From: CAZGYE01 sp964530165
GTDB taxonomy: Bacteria; Planctomycetota; Planctomycetia; Planctomycetales; Planctomycetaceae
DNA: 13,486 nucleotides
Direction: 5' to 3'
Assembly (NCBI GenBank): GCA_964530165.1
Contig: CAZGYE010000147.1
Coordinates: forward strand, 1-13,486
Below are positions 6,562-13,114 of the stretch, piece by piece. Position 1 is the first letter of the stretch. The number at the start of each line of letters is the position of its first letter. The position numbers were made by a program, and so were the translations under genes. Under the pieces are notes generated by a model. The model was given only the letters and a program-made list of their open reading frames with translations. It searched no databases and was not told the DNA's origin.

Positions 6562-8034
6562 ATGCCAGCAGAACGTTCAACTGCCTCCTCCATCGAGATT
6601 CCACCGGCAGCCGGCGTGTTCACCGAACCGTGGTCGGTGCAGAAGGTGTGGGCGCTACTGAGATGTTTCGGCCCGGCTGCGATTCTCGCTTCGATGAGCA
6701 TCGGCGCTGGTGAGACCATCATCGTCGTCATAGTCGGCGCCTGGGCCAAGTACGATCTGTTGTGGGTGATTCTGCTTTCCTGCCTCGTGAAAGGTGTCTT
6801 CGTCACCTATATGCTGGGCCGTTACACGGTCATCAGCGGCGAGCACGTGGGCCATGGACTGCTACACTTGCCCGGCCCGCGCGGCTGGTTTCTGCTGGCG
6901 ATCGTCACTGTCGAAATGGTGTTCGCTCCGCTGGGCTGGGTCGCCATGGCCAAACCGTGCGGCAACCTCTTGCACTTTCTCATCGGGCAGAATTTCTTCG
7001 ACGAGGCGATTTGTTTGAACCTCTACAGCACGCTGTTCGTCACCGCCGCGCTGGTAGTTAGCCTGACTCTGACCTACGAACGGCTGGAAAAGGAACAGCT
7101 TATCATCTGCGGCGTCCTCGTATCGGGCACGATGATTGGAACGCTGATGATCTGGCCCGACCTGTGGGCGGCGTTGAAGGGAACCTTCTTGAACGTCGGT
7201 CGCCTGCCGGACTCGGTGCCTGAGTGGGCCCCCGACGACGCCAAGGACTTCGCGTGGCTGAACCTGGCGACTGTGTTTGCCTATGTGGGCGGGAGCGTGA
7301 TGGGCTACATTGCCTATGCCAACTGGGTGAGTCTGCGCGGCTGGGGTCTGACCGGCCACCCCCAGATCGAGCAGATTCGGCAGCGGGCCGCGAACAACCC
7401 GCGAATCGACTACCTACCCGACGATCCGGAGCAATGCCGCCGTCTTCGCCGATTGGCGGCGCCGTTGCGTTGGGACGTCTCGCTGGGCGCGGCAGTGCTG
7501 TTCATCGTCACAGCCGCCTTCATGATCGCCGGAGCCGCCGCCCTGTACGACAAACAGACCCGCTTCGAAGGCTGGGACCTGCTGACCCATCAAGCCTACG
7601 TCTGGGAGGCCATTCATCCCTGGCTGAAGTGGGTCTATTACGTGACGGTCCTGGCCGCCATCTGGGGGACCCTGACCGCATTGCCCGAGGTCTATTCCCG
7701 CGTGATCCACGAGTTTTTCAGCGCCATTTGGCCCCAGCGAAACTGGAACTACCTCGTGATTCGCCGGGTCATCGTGTGCGCGATCTTCGTCGAGGTCAAC
7801 GTCGTCATCTGGGCCAATCTCAAATTCGAGATTCTGACCCAGATTGCCGGATTCTTTTTGGTGAACCTTCCGGTGGCGGGGGCGGGGGCGGCAGCCCTTT
7901 ATCTCAACCACAAGCTCCCACCGGCATACCGCACCCATTGTGCAGTGTTCCTCTGCACCCTGGTCTCCACCGTGATCCTGATCGTGGCAACCACCATAAG
8001 CGCCTTCGGCTTGATGAAAAAGTTGACAGGATGA
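6562..8034 (+). CDS. Nramp-related membrane transporter lacking canonical metal motifs
   Basis: This 490-residue, strongly hydrophobic protein has about eleven apparent membrane spans. The ATG at 6562 is the first plausible start, 16 bases after the upstream stop; its ribosome site is weak (ACGGGA about 11 bases away). The start of the first span, FGPAAILASMSIGAGE, followed by LLWVILLSCLVKG, has the layout of the Nramp/SLC11 family. The metal-binding DPGN of that helix is replaced by GAGE (48-51). The sixth-span MPH motif is replaced by a GGSVMGYIAY segment (243-252). A long hydrophilic insert (about 265-305) contains many charged residues. Nramp-family proteins move divalent metals with protons; loss of both motifs makes a different cargo likely. 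Linkage to a secreted heme protein suggests a joint role, inferred only. It converges with the ArsR gene, stops 12 bases apart. Confidence 0.8.
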   Translation: MPAERSTASSIEIPPAAGVFTEPWSVQKVWALLRCFGPAAILASMSIGAGETIIVVIVGAWAKYDLLWVILLSCLVKGVFVTYMLGRYTVISGEHVGHGLLHLPGPRGWFLLAIVTVEMVFAPLGWVAMAKPCGNLLHFLIGQNFFDEAICLNLYSTLFVTAALVVSLTLTYERLEKEQLIICGVLVSGTMIGTLMIWPDLWAALKGTFLNVGRLPDSVPEWAPDDAKDFAWLNLATVFAYVGGSVMGYIAYANWVSLRGWGLTGHPQIEQIRQRAANNPRIDYLPDDPEQCRRLRRLAAPLRWDVSLGAAVLFIVTAAFMIAGAAALYDKQTRFEGWDLLTHQAYVWEAIHPWLKWVYYVTVLAAIWGTLTALPEVYSRVIHEFFSAIWPQRNWNYLVIRRVIVCAIFVEVNVVIWANLKFEILTQIAGFFLVNLPVAGAGAAALYLNHKLPPAYRTHCAVFLCTLVSTVILIVATTISAFGLMKKLTG

Positions 8035-8077
8035 ACGTCGCGTGATTCATGCGGGGACGCGAGCAACCCCTGTCAAC
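8022..8077. terminator. Stem-loop across the convergent permease/ArsR 3' ends
   Basis: GTTGACAGG (8022-8030) pairs perfectly with CCTGTCAAC (8069-8077). A second stem, CGCGT (8039-8043) with ACGCG (8057-8061), nests inside it. The structure spans both stop codons and would form in either transcript, so it could act as a shared terminator or protect both 3' ends. No T-run follows on either side, so a factor-independent terminator is not assured. Confidence 0.4.
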
Positions 8078-8514
8078 CCCGAGAAAAATTCGATTCGCTT
8101 TTCGAGATTGGCCGTTTGCAGGCATTGTGTACATTCTTCGGGCATACACATCTCAGTGAGATCGGCTTTCCCCGGGTCGTCGATGCTTCCGAAAAACTCG
8201 TCGATGATCCGAGAGAGGTAAGCCTTGCGGACCGAATAGTAATTGTGCTTCCCAACTCGACGCGCCTCGATCAACCCGGCCACCCGCAAGAGCGCCAGAT
8301 GGTGGCTGACGGCCGGCTGACTTTGCCCCAGCTTGTCGCACAGCGCGGTCACATGCAATTCGTTCTCGTGTTCCAGGTACAGGAGAATCCGGAGCCGGGT
8401 CTTGTCGGAAAGGAGTTTGAAGATCTGGACAAGCTCATTCTCAAGCTCGTGCGACAAGTCAGGCAACGCTGCACCCGGTTTTTGCTCGCTGGGTTCTGCA
8501 ATACGGGGAAGCAT
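8047..8514 (-). CDS. ArsR-family winged-helix repressor with C-terminal cysteine cluster
   Basis: The protein has 155 residues. The frame extends to 8634, but the ATG at 8514 fits best: it lies downstream of the promoter with AGGA 11 bases before it, and the upstream codons overlap that promoter. The DNA-binding core reads LLSDKTRLRILLYLEHENELHVTAL, then LGQSQPAVSHHLALLRVAGLI (recognition helix), then a wing with GKHNYYSV. This is the ArsR pattern of dimeric repressors that leave DNA on binding metals or other effectors. The usual ELCVCDL metal box is reduced to one cysteine (TALCDKL). A C-terminal CMPEECTQC cluster supplies three further cysteines that could sense metal or redox state. It converges on the Nramp-like permease, so regulation of that unit is possible, though no shared operator was found in front of the heme-protein gene. 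Confidence 0.88.
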   Translation of the reverse strand: MLPRIAEPSEQKPGAALPDLSHELENELVQIFKLLSDKTRLRILLYLEHENELHVTALCDKLGQSQPAVSHHLALLRVAGLIEARRVGKHNYYSVRKAYLSRIIDEFFGSIDDPGKADLTEMCMPEECTQCLQTANLEKRIEFFSGLTGVARVPA

Positions 8515-8536
8515 TTGATTATCTTTCCTGTTTTGG

Positions 8537-8567
8537 GATTGGATTGAGGGTTCCCGCCAATCCAATC
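8537..8567. promoter_or_regulatory. Perfect 10-bp inverted repeat in the ArsR leader
   Basis: GATTGGATTG (8537-8546) is the exact reverse complement of CAATCCAATC (8558-8567), with 11 bases between. It lies between the mapped -10 and the ATG, 22 bases before the start codon. It could be an operator for the dimeric ArsR protein or an mRNA hairpin near the ribosome site. No T-run follows, so it is not a simple attenuator. Confidence 0.5.
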
Positions 8568-8605
8568 GGCTCTCTCGACTGTGCCCGGGTTCCGATGTTC
8601 GCGTA

Positions 8606-8649
8606 ATTATGACAATTGGAAGTGATATTATCAAGTATAATCAAGTATA
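8606..8649 (-). promoter_or_regulatory. Promoter of the ArsR gene with tandem 10-bp operator-like repeat
   Basis: On the minus strand TTGATA (8634-8629) and CATAAT (8611-8606) are separated by exactly 17 bases; each hexamer has one mismatch to the sigma-70 consensus. Two perfect head-to-tail copies of TATACTTGAT (8649-8640 and 8639-8630) run into the -35. A 10-base period places both copies on the same face of the helix, as expected for a regulator site. The predicted leader is about 85 bases. Confidence 0.6.
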
Positions 8650-8699
8650 GATTCGTTGGTTCCGTGATTTCTTCTGTTCGCGTCGCCCGCCCGGGGAAT

Positions 8700-10547
8700 T
8701 CAAGCAATCTGTCTTGCGGCGTTGGCGGCATCGCCGAGGGGAAGCTCCTGCTCTCGTCGGCCGTCATCCGATGCACCCGTATCGCAGGGCGCTGCGACGC
8801 GGGGAGTGACGAATCGGCAAGGCGAGGCAACATGGTCCTCGCGGCCGGAATCGTCGAAGGCGTCGTTTTTTTCGACGAAGGTCGGCGGTTCGTAGGTCCA
8901 GCCGGCGGCGAGCCGCTTCTGTTCTTGCCGCATTGTCCACAGCACGTACGGCCCGCCCAAGGCTGCGAAAAGCCGCGATTTCAGCCCGAACTCGTGAAAC
9001 AGGTCTCGCAGGATTTCAGACATCTTGGCATGCAGGGCGGGGTTGTCCCGGTAATGCCACTTGGCGGCGGCGACCACCGAGGAAAACGTGGTGGCCAATT
9101 CCTGGGCTTCCCAGACGAAGCGGCGGCGAATACGCGGGTCGGGGTGGTTCTTGTGACGCTTCCACCCGCTCAACGTCGTCCGCACGATCCGGACCACGCT
9201 GGGACCATTGACGTCGAAATCTCGCTGGAAGGCCCGTACGATCAACTCGGTTTCCTGGCCGTCGGTGATGTGAGGATGCCGGTAGTTGAAGCTGTGCTGC
9301 CCGTGCATGTCGCTGACGTGGCATTCACTCTCGCTCTTCATGAGTCCCTGGGCTGTCAGTTCGGCGTGAAGGGGAGTACCCGAAAGCGGGGTGTAGAGCA
9401 TGAACTGATGGAAATCGGTATTGTACGCGACGGCATAATTGATGACTTGGTCGATGTTCTCCGGGGTATGATTTTCCAGGCCGATGATGGTCGAGCCGAG
9501 CACCCGGATCCCGTTCGATTGCAGAAGCCGCACCAGTTTGCGGGCGTCGATGCCGTGGAGTTTGACGTATTGGCTGTCTTCGCCCTCCAGTCCCATCCAA
9601 ACCCACGAAATCCCCAGCCGCAGTAATTGGTCGATGCTGTACGAGCGGAGAACATTGGCGGAGGCAAAAACGTAGAGGGACCAAGCCTTGTCGTGTTGTT
9701 CCATCAACTCCAGCAGCCGCAGCGCCCGCTTGCGGTGCAGCAGGAAGTTCTCGTCCATCACAAAGAAGGAGCGGACTCGCATCGACCTTTCGAGCTGGCA
9801 CATGATGTCGAACAGCTCGTCACCGGTGTCGTAGAAGTTGAGGAACTTGCCTTTGCCGCCGAACATGGCCGACGTGGAGCAGAAGTTGCATCCCATCGGG
9901 CAGCCGACCGACGGAATCAGCGTGGCCGCGACGTTGCCGGGGCTTTCTTTCACGGTGACCCCCAGGTTTCGCGTGCCAATTCCGGAAACGATTTGAGGAT
10001 GCCGAATAGGCTGATTCTCGTCCTCGCCGAGGAACCGGCGAAACCAGCGCACCCCGTCACCTTTGACGATGTTATCTGCGTTGATGCGCTCGTCGAGATC
10101 GACCACGTTGGCAATGTGTCCGCCCACGACGATCGTCGCATCCGGAAGGTAGTGCCGCACAAGCTGGCACATCTTCCGGACCTTGGGCAGGTTCACGATG
10201 ATGCTGCTGATCCCCACGACGTCATAGTGGTTGTCGCGGATCTCTTCGACGAAGCGCTCCAGCGTGGGAAAATCCAACAGCATCGACGGCGCCTGCATGT
10301 TCGCCTGGATCAGCATCAACCCCCACGAGCGATGGAACATCCGCAGCGAGAACGGCCCTTGAACCCGCGTCACCTGATTGTGATACAATTCCATCGGGTT
10401 GATGAACCGGCTGCCGTAGACGTCGTCCTGAGCATACGGCCCGAATACGCTCGTCAGCAGAACTTTCGCGCGCGACCCTGCCGGATGCACCGGATGGCTT
10501 TGCCGTGTGACTCCCTGCGCCGGAACGAGCGCGCTCGCAACACCCAT
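8700..10547 (-). CDS. B12-binding-domain radical SAM protein of unknown function
   Basis: The protein has 615 residues. The ATG at 10547 is used, with GGAG 7 bases upstream; a TTG lies one codon earlier. Residues about 80-170 form a cobalamin-binding-type Rossmann region (VVGISSIIVNLPKV, then TIVVGGHIANVV). The radical SAM domain follows, with the [4Fe-4S]-binding CxxxCxxC at C216, C220 and C223 in SVGCPMGCNFCSTS. Further on are FFVMDENFLLHRKRA, WVWMGLEGEDSQY and VLGSTIIGLENHTPENI, typical of the SAM-binding barrel. A helical C-terminal part ends in a hydrophilic tail of about 70 residues rich in D, R and A. Relatives (BchE and hopanoid methylase-like groups) cyclise or methylate unreactive carbons. 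No pathway genes lie nearby to name a substrate. It is divergent from the secreted-protein gene, and the ArsR gene behind it has its own promoter. Confidence 0.9.
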   Translation of the reverse strand: MGVASALVPAQGVTRQSHPVHPAGSRAKVLLTSVFGPYAQDDVYGSRFINPMELYHNQVTRVQGPFSLRMFHRSWGLMLIQANMQAPSMLLDFPTLERFVEEIRDNHYDVVGISSIIVNLPKVRKMCQLVRHYLPDATIVVGGHIANVVDLDERINADNIVKGDGVRWFRRFLGEDENQPIRHPQIVSGIGTRNLGVTVKESPGNVAATLIPSVGCPMGCNFCSTSAMFGGKGKFLNFYDTGDELFDIMCQLERSMRVRSFFVMDENFLLHRKRALRLLELMEQHDKAWSLYVFASANVLRSYSIDQLLRLGISWVWMGLEGEDSQYVKLHGIDARKLVRLLQSNGIRVLGSTIIGLENHTPENIDQVINYAVAYNTDFHQFMLYTPLSGTPLHAELTAQGLMKSESECHVSDMHGQHSFNYRHPHITDGQETELIVRAFQRDFDVNGPSVVRIVRTTLSGWKRHKNHPDPRIRRRFVWEAQELATTFSSVVAAAKWHYRDNPALHAKMSEILRDLFHEFGLKSRLFAALGGPYVLWTMRQEQKRLAAGWTYEPPTFVEKNDAFDDSGREDHVASPCRFVTPRVAAPCDTGASDDGRREQELPLGDAANAARQIA

Positions 10548-10642
10548 CAATCCGCTCCATTCTTCTCGACGGCTTTCACAGCCCGTGTGAACAAAAACCC
10601 TCTCGGCAAGCCGAACGCCGGCCCAGAAAACGTTGACGGCGC

Positions 10643-10673
10643 ATTTTAATCGGTGTCACGCAAAGCGTGTCAC
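10643..10673 (-). promoter_or_regulatory. Possible promoter/operator region of the radical SAM gene
   Basis: A TAAAAT -10-like hexamer on the minus strand (10648-10643) has a GTGACA -35-like hexamer 19 bases upstream, longer than optimal. The area also contains CACGC-AAA-GCGTG (10657-10669), a short palindrome flanked by two GTGTCAC copies (10653-10659 and 10667-10673), a possible regulator site. Support is modest. Confidence 0.3.
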
Positions 10674-10733
10674 AGCCGCGTCAAAAGCCTGTCAAAGATC
10701 TGCAATACTTGTGCGTTGACAACTGTTTAGAAG

Positions 10734-10761
10734 TCCGCTTTCCGCTTTCCGCTTTCCGCTT
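10734..10761 (+). repeat. Tandem 7-bp repeat, four copies
   Basis: Four perfect head-to-tail copies of TCCGCTT lie immediately upstream of an extended -10 element, occupying its -35 position. Slippage at such a tract would change spacing in 7-bp steps. Confidence 0.8.
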
Positions 10762-10765
10762 TGAG

Positions 10766-10774
10766 TGATATAGT
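10766..10774 (+). promoter_or_regulatory. Extended -10 promoter of the secreted-protein gene
   Basis: TG-A-TATAGT matches the extended -10 form with one mismatch in the hexamer. The -35 zone is the TCCGCTT repeat. A consensus TTGACA stands further upstream at 10716-10721, too far for direct pairing. The predicted start near 10781 gives a leader of about 67 bases. Confidence 0.45.
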
Positions 10775-10847
10775 TGAATGTTGAGAGCGAATTCCGTGCG
10801 CGGCATGGTTGCTCGCTGCGTGCTCTGGTTGGTCGGGAGTTCGAGTG

Positions 10848-11729
10848 ATGGAAAGGGTTGACGTACGTCGATGTTTTGGGGCCGCTTTTGTGGTCGCGGC
10901 GGCGGTTCTGACCGATGTTCACGTGGCGCAAGCACAGCTCACTCGGGGTTTTGTGACGAGAATCGAGCCGGCGGCTACCGGAGAAGAACTCAACGCCCAA
11001 AAAGACCTGTGGGTGTTCGAAGTCGATTTCAAACCGATGCGGATGATTTCGCTCGACGTGACCGATCCGAAGACGCGAAAGAAAAAACGCGAACTCATTT
11101 GGTATTTGGTCTACAAGGCGGTCAATCGGGACTTGGAACGCCCCCCGGACGATTCCAACACGACGCCCAAGAACGATGAGGATGAGCCACCCGAGTCCTA
11201 TTTCATCCCCGAGTTCACGTTGGTGACCAACGACAACGCCTCGCAGAAATTCTATGACGATGTTTTGATCCCGGAGGCCCAGGCGGCCATCATCATCCGG
11301 GAGCGTCTGCGGTTGAAAAACTCGGTGGAAGTGATCGGCTTGATCCCGCCCGTCACACCCAGAGACGCCAAGGATGAAAACGCGATTTACGGCGTGGCGA
11401 TGTGGCGCGGCATCGATCCCGAAACCGACTACTTCACGGTTTTCATGACCGGGTTTTCGAACGGGTATCAGAGAAAAAAAGGACCCGACGGACAGACCCA
11501 GATTTTGCGACGAACGATCGTGCAAGAGTACTGGCGGCCCGGCGACCGGTTTTTCCAAAATGAAAAGGAAATCCGCCAGAAGGGCGAACCGAAATGGATC
11601 TACCGGCCGGATGAACCCAAAGACGCCGCAGCCCAAGTCGGCCCTCAACCGCCGGCCAATAAACAGAACGCTGCCGCCGGGGCCGAAAAGAATCCCGACG
11701 AAAATGCCGCCAAGAATGCGGCTCCGTGA
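10848..11729 (+). CDS. Secreted protein of unknown function
   Basis: The protein has 293 residues. The ATG at 10848 is chosen because GGGAG lies 8 bases before it and it opens a signal peptide: basic start MERVDVRR, a hydrophobic stretch, and an AQA cleavage motif at about 27-29. No longer ATG start exists in frame. The mature part begins LTRGFVTRIEPAATGEEL and includes KDLWVFEVDFKPMRMISLDV, an acidic, proline-rich linker (about 100-115), YFIPEFTLVTNDNASQKFYDD, and AMWRGIDPETDYFTVFMTGFSNGY. The last 45 or so residues are low complexity, rich in A, P, N and K. I do not recognise a named domain; the mixed beta/charged pattern suggests a small exported globular domain with a disordered tail. It lies divergent from the radical SAM gene and convergent with the lipocalin-like gene (130-base gap with nothing evident). 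Confidence 0.8.
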   Translation: MERVDVRRCFGAAFVVAAAVLTDVHVAQAQLTRGFVTRIEPAATGEELNAQKDLWVFEVDFKPMRMISLDVTDPKTRKKKRELIWYLVYKAVNRDLERPPDDSNTTPKNDEDEPPESYFIPEFTLVTNDNASQKFYDDVLIPEAQAAIIIRERLRLKNSVEVIGLIPPVTPRDAKDENAIYGVAMWRGIDPETDYFTVFMTGFSNGYQRKKGPDGQTQILRRTIVQEYWRPGDRFFQNEKEIRQKGEPKWIYRPDEPKDAAAQVGPQPPANKQNAAAGAEKNPDENAAKNAAP

Positions 11730-11859
11730 TCGACCCCCCAGCCCGACCCCCTTGGCCCGGTCAGGTCTCGGGTGTCGTTTCCTCGGCTTCCTGCTGGTCG
11801 TGCGAGTCGTTCTACGCCGAATTCATCTACTGTCGCACTTCTTGTCTCGGAGTCTTGAT

Positions 11860-12987
11860 TTACTTGGGTCTGTCTGCCCCCGCCCTTAGAGAAAGTTTCC
11901 CCAAGAGTTCCCGTACTATCTTTCGCGCCAATTCTGCAGTGGCCACACCCGCGACGTGCTTCCCCTTGATTGTGCCCATGACATTGCAACTCTGCCACGT
12001 CTGTGGTCCTTTGAGTGCAGGGACTATTGTTAAGTCCCAGCCGGCCTGTGGGGCGGAGAGATGCCAGCCCGACGGCAGGTCTGTGAGGGTGAATTCATCA
12101 ATGTGTTCTCGCTTTCCATCGGCATGATTGATCTCCAGCAACGTCATGGCGATTGCGTCGCTGGAGATGTCCCAGATCCTGAACAGGATTGCCTCTTCAT
12201 TGTTGTCTAACTGCAGCGCCCACCATTCGTAGGAGTATTGAATGTTGTCGACAAATGACGCGCCCAGCCACTGCCGATCAACCCATTGAATCCCTGTCAC
12301 CTTTTTCCGGGCGCCGTTGATCGTGAGATGTCCCGTCGCCTTGAGCCTGGTTTGTGAATAGTAGCCGCTGTGTCCCTTCGGCAGCTGGATATACCCAGTC
12401 CCATTGACCACCAGGGGCGGCTTGACCATCTCGAGCGCCAGATCCACGCAATAGTCAATCTGCGAATCCTGCCACGCGACGTGGAAATCATACTGGAAAG
12501 GCTTGTCTTTTCCCTTCCACTTGAAATAGTCTCCCTTTGCGGTTTCTGCGTCTGCATGTCCTTCTGCAAAGCGTTTCAGCCTTCTCATGTCGCGGTGGTG
12601 GTAGGTTTTGCCATTGGTGAGATCGATGAGTGTCGAGATCGCGTGCGGGAAGACGCCGCCAAGGAGTTTCTCAATGGGATCGTAGGTGACGAAGGTCGTG
12701 AAGAGGAAGTACCTCGACCCATCCTCTGCCGTGAGATGTACGTAGTGCGCATTCCATTCGATCAGAGTCATCGGCCACTCCGACTGCAAATGCTTTCCTT
12801 CATCTCGCGGAAAAGAGAGCTTGCCGGCGTGGTACGGATAGGTGAACGACGCGGAGTTGGCAGGGGTGTTCGCTCTCTGCCCCTTGCCATGAGCGATCTG
12901 GGCCGACGTGTACCGATTGGGAGCGGCAAGCAGCATCAGTCCCAGCACGGCAGCCAATTGAAAACGGTGTGTCTCATTTCTCATCAT
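11860..12987 (-). CDS. Secreted lipocalin-like protein of the CrtC/AttH type
   Basis: The protein has 375 residues. The ATG at 12987 has AGGAG 8 bases upstream; a second ATG follows directly. A signal peptide is present (hydrophobic LAAVLGLMLLAAP, cleavage near TSAQ at about 27-30). Two beta-rich halves match the double lipocalin-like fold: first QSEWPMTLIEWNAHYVHL and RYFLFTTFVTYDP, then YYSQTRLKATGHLTI with KKVTGIQWVDRQWLG (about 227-241) and YSYEWWALQLDNNEEA. The QWVDRQW box corresponds to the conserved WMDHEW-like motif of CrtC/AttH relatives. CrtC hydrates carotenoids; most AttH-like relatives have no known activity, so a hydrophobic-ligand role is an inference. Sampled lines are about 43-53% GC, lower than the large secreted gene near 65-70%. 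It stands alone, convergent with its left neighbour and divergent from the right one. Confidence 0.78.
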   Translation of the reverse strand: MMRNETHRFQLAAVLGLMLLAAPNRYTSAQIAHGKGQRANTPANSASFTYPYHAGKLSFPRDEGKHLQSEWPMTLIEWNAHYVHLTAEDGSRYFLFTTFVTYDPIEKLLGGVFPHAISTLIDLTNGKTYHHRDMRRLKRFAEGHADAETAKGDYFKWKGKDKPFQYDFHVAWQDSQIDYCVDLALEMVKPPLVVNGTGYIQLPKGHSGYYSQTRLKATGHLTINGARKKVTGIQWVDRQWLGASFVDNIQYSYEWWALQLDNNEEAILFRIWDISSDAIAMTLLEINHADGKREHIDEFTLTDLPSGWHLSAPQAGWDLTIVPALKGPQTWQSCNVMGTIKGKHVAGVATAELARKIVRELLGKLSLRAGADRPK

Positions 12988-13066
12988 GCTTGGTTCTCCT
13001 GTCCTGCATCATCACTTCGCAAGGCTACCAAAGGTGAGTTGTCCTGGCAAGACGTTGCGGCTATCG

Positions 13067-13081
13067 TGGCACGTCTCGTGC
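13067..13081 (+). promoter_or_regulatory. Sigma-54-like -24/-12 motif before the right-end gene
   Basis: TGGCAC (13067-13072), five bases, then GTGC (13078-13081) matches the sigma-54 consensus TGGCAC-N5-TTGC at 9 of 10 defined positions, with GG and GC correctly spaced. The start would be near 13093, about 22 bases before the ATG. The same bases form a small GCACG-TCT-CGTGC palindrome, so chance is possible. Confidence 0.35.
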
Positions 13082-13114
13082 GTTCCCGGTGTTTTGGCAC
13101 GAAGTCCGATGGAA

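Noticed and set aside
7873..7895. G-rich tract resembling a G-quadruplex
   Set aside because: It encodes a glycine/alanine-rich membrane span (VAGAGAAA) in the permease; codon choice explains it.
7224..8045. Plus-strand open frame (273 codons) in another frame of the permease
   Set aside because: Arginine- and proline-rich out-of-frame product with no start signal; the permease frame has membrane spans.
8616..10649. Two long plus-strand open frames opposite the radical SAM gene
   Set aside because: Their translations lack recognisable motifs, whereas the minus-strand frame carries the CxxxCxxC site and a good ribosome site.
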